This document shows, one piece after another, positions 46,583 to 57,589 of a stretch of 64,000 bases of DNA. The translations under genes and the position numbers were made by a program. The notes under the pieces were generated by a model. It did not search any database and was not told where the DNA came from. It saw only the letters and a program-made list of their open reading frames with translations. Position 1 is the stretch's first letter. Each line of letters starts with the position of its first letter. Origin of the DNA: Caenorhabditis remanei. Lineage: Eukaryota > Nematoda > Chromadorea > Rhabditida > Rhabditidae. Location of the stretch: positions 4,445,717-4,509,716 of the forward strand of contig NC_071330.1 in NCBI RefSeq assembly GCF_010183535.1. The letters are read 5' to 3'.

Positions 46583-49500
46583 TGAACACTAGGATAAATA
46601 GAGAATAGGGAATTCAGATATAACATTCTCAAAAACACTGAGAATCTGAAATCTAATAATTCGGAATACAGTAAAAGCTGACATTTTTTGAATTTTTGTG
46701 TGTGGACATCTGGACATTCGGACAGACAGACAGACAGACGGGCGGACAAACAAAACACCTAAAATATAGAATTTCCAATCCGGGAAACAGCAAAAATTGG
46801 ATTTTCTGTGGACATCCGGACATCCAGACACACAGACAGATCAGAAAGTTAATTTTGGATAATTTTCAAATGTGAAAAAAGCTGATTTTCGGTGCTTGGG
46901 ACATCCGGACAAGCAGACAGACAGACAGACAGACAGACAAACATAAAACTACCAAAACTATTCCATCCCCTCGCTAACCTTCTAATTATCTTCCCATTTC
47001 CAGCATCCCTCTGCTCTACCGTAACCTGTCACTCGCTTGCCACATGCGAGCCCTCCACCGGCGTCTGCATCTGTCGCGACGGCTTCATCGGCGACGGAAC
47101 TACAGTATGCTCAAAGAAGAGCACCGCCGACTGCATCTCCCTCCCATCTCTCTGCGCCGACAACGCGAAATGCGACAACTCGACGAGATCGTGCGAATGT
47201 GACGCCGGATACATTGGCGACGGATACGTGTGCTCTCCACACCCCCAGGATTGTGTGCTCCGAGACAATCTGTGCTCTCCAGAAGCCATCTGCCAGAATA
47301 GAAGATGTCATTGTCTGCCAGGATTCACTGGGGATGGTGTGAAGTGTGTCTCGATTCACGAGAGAGCCAGCAATTGCTCTCAATGTGATGCCAACGCTCA
47401 TTGTGTCGGTGGAACCTCTTGCAAGTGTAATCCAGGGTATTTTGGAAACGGTCTCTGTTGTGTACCTGACCCATTAGACTGTGTTCATTTCACTGGAATC
47501 TGTCATCCGAATGCCGTATGCAATCCAGAATCCCGTCAGTGTCAATGTTCATCCGGATTCTCTGGAAATGGAGTATCATGCTTCCCACAGAAATCATGTA
47601 GAACTGATAAGTCTGTCTGCGCGAAGAACGCTATCTGCTTGCCAACCGGAAGCTGTATCTGCCGACATGGATTCAAGGGAGATCCATTCTACAAGTGTAC
47701 CTCCTTGGTGGCTAAAGGTGAGTGTTGAGGGCTCGTGTACTTCACGTGGACAAGCTGAAACACAGCAGTGTGAGGGGTAAAGTCGCGGAAATGCGCTCAG
47801 TCGGACAACGGTTTCAAAAAAGACTTGACTGAGTGCCCAATTCAAATTTTACGTTTATTCGTCGTATCTTTCAACATTAACCGCGACGCGCACGCAACGC
47901 GACTCGGAAAAATTCAAGTATTTTCATTGCAGACCTTACGCTTTGCACTGTTGTGCTGAAATAAGAAGGTTTTCCTTAATCTTACCAGAAAATGAGATTT
48001 TTACATAAAATAAATCTAAAATCAACATTTTCCTTCAAAAAAACAGCAAGAATCCGATTTCTCCCCGTGTACTCCGCGTGGATAAGTCAAACTTGAATTT
48101 TTGAAAGTTTCAGTTTTTTAATCCATTTTGACATATTTTCATTGAGAAAACTAGATTTTCACATAGAATTTGTCATAATTAATATTTTCTCACAAAAATT
48201 ATTTATAAAATTAAAGAAAAGATCGTGTACTCCTCGTGGAGAACTATAGTTTTTGATTTTGAACTTTTTTGGCGATTTTCATGTATTCTTGCACTGAAAA
48301 AACCGTCAAAAAGGGTTTATTTCTCTAGAAACAATACTTTTAGAGAAAAATTGCAAAAACGAACAAAAACGCTCAAAAACGATGAAAAACGAAATGTTCA
48401 CTTGTCCACGAGGAGTACACGGCGCTTTCCCAATAGAGCGCACATGCAAAAAAGACAAAAAGCTCTGTAACTATCAGATAATAATTCAATATTTCCAGAA
48501 CCCGCCAATCAACAAGATCTATCCGACGTCAGCTCGTGTGCGACCCCATGTGACGCCGCCTCTCAACTCTGTATCTCCGGCGAATGCATCTGTAAACCAG
48601 GATTCCGTCGGAATTCAACTCTTTCCGGGTCAGAAACATGTGCAGATATCGATGAGTGTAGTGAGAAAACACATAGATGTGATCGTGTCGCCACGTGTAG
48701 AAACACGTTTGGATCCCATGTCTGCACGTGTCCAGACGGTCATGTTGGGGATGGAATCACTTGTGTGCCACATGTGAATCAAGGAAAACTTTCGGGTGAG
48801 TGACCGTAATCCTTATTAGTAGAGCGCACTTGACAGCCGTGTCACCATAAAATCCAACATGAGAATTTTCAGTGTACTGCGAAGCGGACGGAATGACTCT
48901 TGTTCTTGGCAACGAGACATCTGAATTCGAGGGAAAAATCTTTGTGAAGGGACAAGCCGAGAATCCTTATTGCTCCAAATCCTTCAGCTCTTTGCTCAAT
49001 TCTCACAAACCGTATGTATTCAAGGTGGCATTCCAGCATTGTGATGTTCAACTTTTGGATAATGTAAGTGCTTTTTTGTGGTGACATTAAAGTAAGTACC
49101 GTACCCCTACCGCACCCCGAATGGTCGCGTTTATCAGAAACAACAACTTTTTGATATTGTGATGAATTTAAAAAATGAGAAAAAATGAGTCGGAATGCCA
49201 GGAAACTTGTGGAAGAACTAGAAAAATCGATGTTTTCGCCAATTTTTGACAGATTTTGACCGAAAATATATGATTTTTTGGCAGGCAAACCAACTAAAAG
49301 ACCTAAACAGATCAAAAATCCATTTCACAAATGCAAAAAAGAAAAAAGAAGGATTTCCGATCCACGCGGAATCGAACCCTCGACTCTCCGCGTGCCAGTC
49401 AAAAGTGTAACCTGAGGAACCGTCTCACGTACTAGAAATGTTGAGGCGCAGGGTGTACACATTTCGATGACTTAACTGCGATGACGAAAGGTGCCCTTTA

Positions 49501-51241
49501 TCAGAACCACCCGAATAAGAACTCGTAAAAGTCAGAACTGCACCAGAAACAGAACCGTCGTTTAACCATCGATTCTGATTCTTAGCGGTTCTATTTCGGA
49601 CAGTTCTAATCCGGGCGGTTCTGAAACGGGCCGCCACAAACCGACCCGGTTCTTGTCTATGAAAGGGCGTTCCAGCATACCCAATGTACCATTTTAAATA
49701 CAATTTAATCTTTCCAGCACACGATGGCATCTACCGTAGTCGTGCAGAAACACGCAATGTTCCTCACCAACAAAGCCGACTCCTACGACCTCCGATGCCA
49801 ATATCCAATCGGATCGCGTGCCGTGGAATCCCACGTGAACGTCTCGGAGCTCGCCACGACGTCAACTCTCACCGACAAAAACTCGACACTTGCTCCGATC
49901 TGCCGTCTCTCCGTATCGAATGACCAACACTCGTCAATCAGCTCTGCTATGGTTGGAGACACGTTGAAACTCGCGCTGGAAGTGACTCCCGCCGAAAACT
50001 TTGGCATTTTGCCAAGAAATTGTTTCGCTGTGAATATTGAAAGTGGTGAGAGATACACGTTGACTGACGATCAAGGATGTGCAATCGACGAGTCTCTGTT
50101 CCCACAATGGTCGGCTGCCACGTCAGCAAAAGTGCAAGCCGTGTTTAGGTAAGTTTTTTTACGGGACTGGAACCCTTATACCATAAGCAAATTCCAGAAC
50201 ATTCAAATGGCCGGACAGTTCGATGATCCGATTCCAATGCGATTGTAATCCGTGTGTCGGACAGTGCAATGTACCATCATGCATCTCGTCGGCAAGATTC
50301 AGAAGACATCATCACACGACGTCGCCCGTTTTGAATGACGAGATTCGGCAGGAGATGGTTTTGGTTCGTTACTTTTGTTGAAATTTGAAAAATTGGAAAC
50401 GCGCTCTATTGCAATTTAACTATTTCGACACTCCCCGTTGCAAATGCGCTCTATTGAAAAATTTTGAAATCGTGTAACCTGCTAGTAGCACGACACGCTT
50501 CTTACAATCGCGCTCTACCGAAACTAAAGAAAATAGTGTGCGAAATTGAGAGACTCAGAGAAAAAGAGACATTTCTCAAGGGCATTTCGGTGGAACGCAG
50601 TTGTTAGAACTGTGCCGAGCTAATAGCAAGCTTCCTCTTTGAGCTTATGCAAGTGCGCCCTATCGCAGTTAGGCACTTTTTTTTTGAATTTTTTTAATGC
50701 GCTCTATCGTAATTTCACACTATTTTACATTAAAATCAAAAAATTGTCAATGCGCTCTGATGATAACTCGGTCATTTTTTCGGGGCAAAACTTTTGAAAT
50801 TCTACCTGATGCAATCACGCTCTGTCGCTAAGTTCAATATTCAGAATGTTCCAAACGCGCTCTATCGCAATTTCGCACTTTTCAACATAAAAAAAACACA
50901 AAAACTGCAAATTCGCTCTATCGCACTTCTCAATAGAGCGAATTTTCTCGACTTTTTCCTATAAAACCCCAATTTTTCAGATGTCTGGCGTCGAATCGCT
51001 CGCCGTCTCCTCCATCATCAACGTCCACGACTCTTCCGACATGACGACGTCTTCTGATGAAGACGTCACTTCTCACCACGTGGCATCCACGTCCACCGAC
51101 CCTCTGACGTCATCAATCTGCGTGAAAATGGCTCCGTTGCTCATCGCCGTGAGCTCGTTCGCCGTTTGCTCAGCCATTTTGATCTACTTATGCTCAAAGA
51201 AACCGAAAACAATCGATTTGGAATCGGAAATTGGGTTTTAG
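30608..51241 (+). CDS. fbn-1: Fibrillin-related ZP-domain matrix protein FBN-1 (about 3,686 aa)
   Basis: Twenty-one exons in consistent phase: 30608-30683, 31750-31852, 32906-33012, 33064-33401, 33481-33769, 33828-34061, 34700-35314, 36033-37747, 37793-37883, 37937-38777, 38831-38952, 39463-40386, 41123-41542, 42272-45244, 45354-45506, 47004-47717, 48499-48795, 48873-49063, 49718-50148, 50198-50363, 50981-51241. Order: signal peptide (about 1-25); EGF domains, about 15 of them calcium-binding with D(I/V)(D/N)EC; Ser/Thr/Gly-rich mucin-like blocks at about 590-1160, 1160-1470 and 2005-3000; six more EGF-like repeats; ZP domain from about 3338 ([12 protein letters not shown]); furin-like RFRR at 3578-3581; membrane span about 3651-3671; short tail. 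In C. elegans FBN-1 is an apical matrix protein that lets the embryonic epidermis resist mechanical strain. Exon 20 may end at 50357 instead of 50363. AATAAA at 51693-51698. Alternative splicing is likely but not visible. Confidence 0.9.
32215..32870. repeat. Degenerate tandem repeat in fbn-1 intron 2
   Basis: About four units of 150-170 bp each contain GGCCTAGAAACCCAAATCT-like sequence, then (G)GAAAACTAGTCC and a downstream AAGACATCACNATGGAGT. Divergence between units is high, so the array is old. Confidence 0.7.
34605..34640 (-). repeat. Single GGACATCCGGAC/ACAGAC block, antisense in fbn-1 intron 6
   Basis: The plus strand reads TGTCTGTCTGTCTGTCCGGA followed by TGTC. It is the one block in fbn-1 that I saw in antisense orientation. 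Confidence 0.6.
35561..35951. mobile_element. Palindromic CATACTTG element in fbn-1 intron 7
   Basis: It opens CATACTTGCGAACCGGGCC near 35575 and has arms with AAAATGTAGATCTC and GAGATCTACATTTT. The flanking direct repeat TAAAAACTAAAA (35561- and 35939-) fits a target duplication. Same family as 9614-10236. Confidence 0.75.
37177..37240 (+). repeat. GGAAAC hexamer repeat inside fbn-1 exon 8
   Basis: About ten tandem GGAAAC/GGAAAA/GGAATA units encode an alternating Gly-Asn run ([20 protein letters not shown]) in the mucin-like block. It is translated in frame and probably varies in length. Confidence 0.85.
38960..39340 (+). repeat. GGACATCCGGAC/ACAGACAG satellite, fbn-1 intron 11
   Basis: Repeated (T)GGACATC(C/T)GGA units with ACAGACAGAC runs are scattered in AT-rich spacers, in sense orientation. 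Confidence 0.7.
40470..41060. repeat. Repeated GTTGACAACTTTTT segments, fbn-1 intron 12
   Basis: Four or more diverged copies of a unit with TTTNGCGCTTTCATATCTC, CTACAAAAATGTG and GTTGACAACTTTTTTGTAC. Similar sequence occurs near 20690 and in the 4718-5155 palindrome, so this is a dispersed family. Confidence 0.6.
41560..42235 (+). repeat. GGACATCCGGAC/ACAGACAG satellite, fbn-1 intron 13
   Basis: At least eight blocks of GGACATCCGGACACNCAGAC type, in sense orientation, separated by 40-100 bp of AT-rich DNA. Confidence 0.75.
45830..46945 (+). repeat. GGACATCCGGAC/ACAGACAG satellite, fbn-1 intron 15
   Basis: The longest array: more than ten blocks, several with pure (ACAG)n runs such as 46540-46580 and 46918-46940. 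All are in sense orientation. Confidence 0.8.
47731..48428. repeat. Inverted-repeat element with CGTGTACTCC motifs, fbn-1 intron 16
   Basis: CGTGTACTTCACGTGGACAAG (left end) is inverted as CTTGTCCACGAGGAGTACACG (right end). Further copies of GTGTACTCC(G/T)CGTGG lie near 48068 and 48222. The centre is AT-rich. Confidence 0.65.
49350..49428 (-). other. tRNA-like sequence in fbn-1 intron 18
   Basis: The minus strand has a T-arm-like CGAGGGTTCGATTCCGCG and an upstream GGTTCCTCAGGTTACAC, but no convincing A-box or acceptor stem. Probably a tRNA-derived repeat rather than a working tRNA. Confidence 0.4.
50398..50945. repeat. Cluster of GCGCTCTATCG motifs, fbn-1 intron 20
   Basis: About ten copies of (T)GCGCTCTATCGCAATTTCGCA or close variants lie in 550 bp, in both orientations. 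They include a full ACAATCGCGCTCTACCG...CGCAGTTGT palindrome (50505-50640) nearly identical to 5430-5530. Confidence 0.75.
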
Positions 51242-51879
51242 AACATTTTGAAAAAAAATTCTTTTGAAATTTTTCGAAACTTTTTCCCGCCAAAAATTTT
51301 TAAAATCCAAAAAAAAAAGATTTTCTTCTCACTGCACTGATAAGAATTTCTCTTAATTACATACTTGTTACATTCCATTTTTTGTTAATTATTTAATTAT
51401 TGATTTTTAAGCTCCGCCCCCTTTTCCCCCAACACTTCTCTGAAATCTCTTCCACAAAACTAACACATTGCTCAGGGTTTTTGTGAACCAAAATTTGTAA
51501 TTTATAAATTTTAATTATTTAATTATATTTAATTGACTATTCACATCATTCAGCTTTTTCTCCCCCCTACGATTACGTGTTTGTGCCTTTTTTTCCAATT
51601 TTTCTCTTTTCTAAAAAGTGCCTTTTCTCTCATTTCTCTCTCTCATCTGTTGTCGCGTGTTTTTTCTGTGATTTTTTACCTAAAAAGTTAAAAATAAATA
51701 TTGAAATCTAAATACTCTTATTTACATTGGGAAGTTTTTTCATAGGAGAAGTCAATCACATGGGGGGAAATTCATAAGAAATCTGCGGGGTTAGTGGAAG
51801 TGGGAGTCATTTTCAGAGAATGCAATAAAGAGAAGAGAGATGAATACTATTGTAATAAAGCAAAAGAGTTCGAGAATCT
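51242..51879. other. Convergent intergenic region, fbn-1 and upp-1
   Basis: The fbn-1 3' untranslated region probably runs to just after AATAAA at 51693-51698. The remaining 180 bp precede the upp-1 stop. No gene is seen. Confidence 0.65.
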
Positions 51880-54658
51880 TCAGATGCCGGTCACTTTGCG
51901 AATGTAGGCGGTGACGAGATGGAATGGACGCGCCTCGTACTCGATGTACTTCTCCTTTGGAATTTGGACCTGAAATTATGAGAATTGATTTAAGAATTGG
52001 TAACGATAATTCTGGAAATTTTTCAGGCTAGAAAATTGATTTTTCTGATAATTTCGAGTGGGGAAAAATCGTAAAAGTATCCTCAAATTTTGTCTGAATT
52101 CGTGGAAATCACTAATTTTTCATCGTCTGAAATTTTAGTGAAAATTTGAAAAATTTCTTATTTTCAATAAACTTTTTCGAGAAAATCTTGAAAACAATAA
52201 AAAATTTCAGAATTTTTCAATGCAAAACTCATTTTTTGAGCATTTTCACAGAAAATAACTTATATAACTTGGAAAACCTCCATTTTTCAAATAATTTTTT
52301 CTTAAAAGGCACAAAAATTGAAATGTTCAATGTTTTCGAAAATTCTTGTCAAGAAATCGAAACAACGAAGGAAAATATCAACTTTCTCCAAGAAAATCCA
52401 AAAATTTCAAAATCTGCAATTTCCACTCTCTCTCTCACCTGATCTCCATCCATACGATTAAGAAGAGTGACGCAAACGATAGCGGATGGGAATCCAGCTC
52501 TGCACGTGAAGCTGGCGAAGCAAGTCGATTCCATTTCGATATTTTTGACTCCCAATCCGTTCAATTTTCTCAAGAATGCGTACTTATCCTCCTCCTCGTA
52601 ATCACAGAAGTATCCGTCCAGCCGCATTTGTCCCTCATAGAAGTCGTCGGCGCACATTGTCTTTCCGGTCTCAACCGGAATGTTTTTCTCGTTTCCAACC
52701 TCAACAAGAGCCTCTCGGACGGCACTGTCGAGCTGAGTCGGTCGTTCAATCCGCTTTCCGGCAATGATTTGAACGTAGGTGTCACCGAGCTCCGCGTTCA
52801 TTGCTCCAGTCGACACGACGACGGTTCCCGGTGGCACTCCGATACCTCCTGATGTGCCCAACCGGATGAATGTTGGGTTTTTAACGCCGGCGTGGTGCAT
52901 AAGCTTGAACGATTCGACGAGCATTATACTCAATGATGGGGTGCCCATTCCGTGCTGGAAACGAGAAAATAGAAGCAGTTTTAAGCCAATTAAACTCACA
53001 TTAATCCAGCAAATCGGGCCAGTCTTGTAGATCACGAAACGATCGGATCGGGAGAGATTCTCGGAGCATGGAATGTTAGCCTCCTTGGCGAACCATTCTG
53101 CGTACAGCTTGAAGCGTCCTGGGGATCCTCCGGTGCACACGAACTGAAAATATTGAATGTTTTGGAGTGAAATTCAAAAGAAAAAAATTAAAAAAGAATC
53201 TTCCGTTGCGGGGAATCGAACCCCGGCCTTATGGGTGAGAGCCATAAATCCTAACCACTAGACCACAACGGAGCGTAAAGGGGTGATACCCGCAGGGCAT
53301 AGACATTACGCGTGAAGGCGGCAGTTGGCGAGAGGGGAAGAGGGGGAGGAGGCACAGGAATGTGTATGTCTTTGGCAACAAAGTTCTTCACGCTCCGTTG
53401 TGGTCTAGTGGTTAGGATTTATGGCTCTCACCCATAAGGCCGGGGTTCGATTCCCCGCAACGGAAGATCTCTTTTTTCCCTTTTTGTTAATGTGTGCTTT
53501 GGTCTTTTCTGATCATCGTGAGAAACTGGATACCTTGTCATGTGGTTTTAGTGCAGCTAATATGTTATTCAAAACGGGGAGGAAAGCACATGACAACCAA
53601 ATATAGAGTGTGTTCAGGCCAAAGATATAACTTTTTGTATACATTTTTGCATATGAATAGAGTCGATAGATTGCATCATTTTGCATGGGAACACGAAACT
53701 AAAGTGACGAAAAGAAGGGATGGGGTGATGCAATGGTTTTGAAATATGTGGGATACAACTAGATTGTCTTACAGTCTGTAAGTTACAGATGATGGAACTG
53801 AGGTTAGTTATAATTCGGAAGGAATACTAATTCGACTAAAATTATACCATTTCTGAAATCAAAAGTGACCCGAGTGACCCTGCGAAGTGAGCTGTTTTAG
53901 TTTAACTCTGCAGTGTTGCTGACAACAGACCCGAACGCGGCGATTCATATAATTCCAGTTTGAGGGCCGCTCGAACATGAAAATCTGCATAGCCTCTGGT
54001 ATAGATATAGCCTAGCGTGTGTCTATAAAAACTGAATCTCATAACGACAGCTTCAGAAGGTCGTCTTCGTGTTGACCTACATGAGGTACCAAAATCTCGC
54101 AGCTAGGTTCTCCATGGCCCTAGGCTGATTGGCTCCGGGACATTTCGCCACCGAAAAATGGAGAATTTCCAAAGCTTAATAGGGAAAAAAAGCACATCAC
54201 TTTAATAAGCATAATCAAAGCGTACTAGTGGTATGTTTTTCTCCCTATTAAGCTTTGGAAATTCTCCATTTTTTTGGTGGCGAAATGTCCGGTGGTGAAA
54301 TGTCTAGTGGCGAAATGTCCCAGAGCCGGCTGATTCAGGCTCGGAACATTCGTCCTCGAAGTTTTCAAAAAATAACCTTACTACAAGTTCGTTGCTGTTG
54401 AAAATGCAATCAACCGCCAAAAATTGGATTTTCACGAGAACTAGCACTACCTAGATTCAAAAGCCCCCCAGAAACCCTTTTTTGACGCTGTAGATCTGAA
54501 AATTTCTCTGCGAGCGAAACTCGTACCTTGGTATCCCCAAAAACTGCTGGGATGTCGAGGGTGTCCACTCCAAAGCCGAAGTGGTAGAGAAAGTCTGCCT
54601 TGTCCTTTTTATCAAAATACTTGTTCGGCTTCTCGACGTTGTTCACCGATCCGTTCAT
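51880..54658 (-). CDS. upp-1: Uridine phosphorylase UPP-1 (293 aa)
   Basis: Four exons, read downward: 54658-54527, 53143-53000, 52955-52440, 51969-51880; 882 nt, every junction in phase 0. The enzyme reversibly cleaves uridine with phosphate to uracil and ribose-1-phosphate in pyrimidine salvage. Family features seen: FVCTGGSPGR (phosphate/nucleoside binding), IRLGTSGGIGVPPGTVV, and the ribose-binding GVKNIEMESTCFA, followed by RAGFPSAIVCVTLLNRMDGD. Length matches animal uridine phosphorylases. The ATG follows an ATTTCAG acceptor by about 14 bases, fitting trans-splicing. Intron 1 (1.38 kb) contains two tRNA-Glu genes and a transposon. The gene is tail-to-tail with fbn-1, as I recall for the C. 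elegans orthologue ZK783.2. Confidence 0.9.
53201..53272 (-). tRNA. tRNA-Glu (anticodon CTC)
   Basis: A complete 72-nt cloverleaf: acceptor TCCGTTG paired with CAACGGA, A-box TGGTCTAGTGG, anticodon loop CTCTCAC closed by TATGG/CCATA (anticodon CTC, reading GAG), B-box GGTTCGATTCC, discriminator A. A T6 run follows in the direction of transcription, as a pol III terminator. It lies inside upp-1 intron 1, on the same strand as upp-1. Confidence 0.95.
53394..53465 (+). tRNA. tRNA-Glu (anticodon CTC), second copy
   Basis: Identical in all 72 bases to the copy at 53201-53272 but on the opposite strand, so the two are divergent with a 121-bp spacer. A CTTTTTT run follows as a pol III terminator. 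Both copies are preceded by TNACGC directly upstream. Confidence 0.95.
54123..54335. mobile_element. GGCTCCGGGACATTTCGCC element, 8-bp target duplication
   Basis: The element, 54131-54327, starts GGCTCCGGGACATTTCGCC and ends GGCGAAATGTCCCAGAGCC. GGCTGATT lies on both sides (54123-54130 and 54328-54335). Long arms pair through GGAGAATTTCCAAAGCTTAA. The ends resemble those of the 20042-20482 element. Confidence 0.85.
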
Positions 54659-56299
54659 CGTGGCAGAGATTCTTCTGAAATGTATAGAAATAGAAGAAAA
54701 AACAACAACAAAAGAAAGGAAAAAATAAGGAAACGCGGAAAAGAATGAATCTCGCATAAAATGAAAATGTATGTGGCTCTCCCTCTCTCGAAAAAGGGGT
54801 GGAGAGAGAGAGAGAAGGCAGAGAAGTTAGAGACAACGTGGAAAAAATATGTGGAGAAGAGGAGAGAGCCGCACGAAAATCCAATTTAGGGATAGGTCTC
54901 GTGCCAATCAAAATACGTGAGAAAATAGAGAATGCACTTTTGGTTTTTGTGCTGATTGCTGGGTTCAAGACGGCTGAAGAGCGGATTTAGAGATTTTAAA
55001 AGAAACAACTTTTTTTTTTAAAGAGAAAAAAAAAGGAAATTCTTGAAGCGTGCTGGAATGTTTCTCGGAATTCCTGGAAAATTCTTCCAAATTGTTGGAA
55101 AAAATAAATAATCTAGCAATTTTATAGCAAAAATGGTCAAAATTGAATGAAAATGTCTTGTTTTTAATAAAAATAAAGAAAAATCGAAGAAAAACTAATG
55201 ATTCCACTTTTCAGAAATTTTCTTTTTCGCAGCTGATTCTGAATAGCTCAAAAGCCAAAATTTTCTCAAATTTCAGACAAAAATTTACGAAAATTGTTGT
55301 CTGAAATGAGAAAATTCTCGATTTTCCTGCAAAACATAGTAGAAAAACCAAGATTTTACACAGTTTTCAGGTCATTTTTTCAAAAAAAAAGAAGTATTCA
55401 CCGAAAGACCATATGTCTTTTGTTGTTTTTTGCTCAGTTGCTATGCAAAATTTAGAAAATCGAAGAACAAAGAAAAAAGAAACGCCGGAAACATACGATG
55501 TCGGCAGAATTTTCTTTAAAACATTTTGTTGCTTTTGTTTTCTTTTTGCGCAACACCAACGACTGGAAAATCAAAAGATCGATTTGCGCTGTGAATAAAT
55601 TTTATCATTTTTCAGAAAAAAATGGGAAAAAATTTGATTTTTTTTCAAAAACTCTATGAAAACCAAACCGAAAAGAAGACTCACAATTTTCCAAGTTGAA
55701 AACCGAAGAAAATGAAACTTTTATTCTTGGAAAACGGCAAACTTTCCTTCCCTCAAGCTCCGCCTCTTTTTTCTATCTCTTTTTCTGTTTTCCCCGTGAA
55801 AATGGGCGGAGCGAGGTCGATGAAGGGCAGGCGATAAGGAACGAAAGAAAAGTTATCTAGAAAATAAAAAAAACGAAAACAAAATAGTTTTCTAGGCATG
55901 ATAAACGTGGAATTCACATTAAGACAGACTCATAAATTAACAAAATAATGAGAAAATGGGTGGACAGAAGTCACAAGGAAACAGAAATTGGCCAAGAGAG
56001 AAAAGTACGAAATTTGAGAAAAAAGGTCAACAGATGCGAAATTTAAAAAGAAGCGAGAAGCAACCATTTTCTGAGAAAATAAAAGCAAATAAAGGAAGAA
56101 TGACGCAATTCGGAACATTATAAATATATATGTGAGCTTTGCGCTTTTTCTATTTTTCCACGTGATGATGAAAAAAAAGTTTTTGATGAAAAATTGTGAA
56201 GATTTCTGTTTGATTTTCGCACCTATTTTTTGATTTATTGGAGTACACACGTGGCAATCGAGAGAAGATCAGAAATCAGTTCGGAAACGTGGAAAAATG

Positions 56300-56880
56300 G
56301 TGATTTCCAAAATTTCCAAGTTTTTTTGCGTGAACTTTGGCGCTTTTGATGCAAACACCGCCACGCATAATTACAGATTTTGCTGAAAAATTTAAATTTT
56401 AGTCTGACAAGTGGGTCTGCTCTGATTTGCAAGCGGAGAACCCACGTGGCACACGATAAAAATGACAAAAATTTAGAGCTTTTTGTCGTAAAATTTGTTG
56501 CATTCGACGCGAACACCGTCACGCAAAAATACAGATTTTTGAAGAAAACTTTGCGGTTTTTCAAATTTTGGAACGAAGTTTTCAAGTTTTTGCGTATTTT
56601 AGGTAACTGAGCGTTAATATAGCAACATTTAGTTTAAAAACAACAAAATCGAGTAAAATCGAACAAAAACTGACTAGAAAAGTGTCAAAATAAAGCAAAA
56701 TGTGTCGTTTTCGGTGTTTTTTTCTGAAAGTCTAAAAAAAATGTCAAGATTTTCGTGTTAAAAATGTATAAAACAAACTTAATTCCGTGATTTCCAAATA
56801 GTTCTGAACGAAAAGTCTCAATTGTTCGTAAAATCTGTTGTTTTTGGTGCGAACACCACGACGCAAAAATGCACACTTTT
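56300..56880. repeat. Three dispersed copies of a GCGAACACCG segment
   Basis: Copies near 56338, 56487 and 56828 share TCGTAAAATTTGTTG followed by (G/T)GCGAACACC(G/A)(T/C)CACGCAAAAAT and TTTTT. Spacing is irregular. They lie in the region upstream of upp-1. Confidence 0.6.
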
Positions 56881-57589
56881 TATCTCAAATGTTCTGTTCT
56901 TCGGAAAAATTGCAAGAATACACAATCGCAAACTTCATAAAATTTTGCAAAATTTTCCCGAATTTTCCTTCATAAAACTTGAACAAACAATCCGATTCCT
57001 CTTTTCCAACACAAATCAGAATCATGCCATTTCGATCTCCCCCGTTCCTTATCTTTATGACCGTCATAGTGTTTTTTTTACCTCAATTCCATTTATGACT
57101 CCCAATTTCCAAACATTTAAAACTACGCTTTTATTGCCCATTTTCATTTTTTTTTCTATAAATTATCATCATTATAATGACTTTTCAGAACGCGGTCATG
57201 ACGAAATCATGACTTTCAAAGGGGTGAGAAAATATGATAGCAGGGGAAAGGATTCGGCGAAACGAGACAGCACGTGGCGCAGCAAAAAATCAAGATGACA
57301 GAGAGAAGACGGAAATGATAAAGACAATTATGAGGGGTGACCTTATCATGGTTTTATCGGGAATTTGACTTTTGAAGTGATGGGGGAGAAGGGACAGTGA
57401 TTCTTATGATCTACAGTAGTCGGGGGACGTCATCAGTTTGTTTTTTTGGAATGTGTGAGGAGGAAGTCCAATAGAGGGCACTTTCAAATATCAGTAAAGA
57501 ATAGTTTTTCCCACTGCGCTCTACCGAAATCTTTCAGCATATGTGCAGACATTGCGGATTTCAAGATTTTCATAGAATTTTAGGCTTCC

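Noticed and set aside
41560..46945. CRISPR-like spacing of GGACATCCGGAC repeats
   Set aside because: Units and spacers vary in length, the repeats are degenerate and the host is a eukaryotic intron; this is a satellite.
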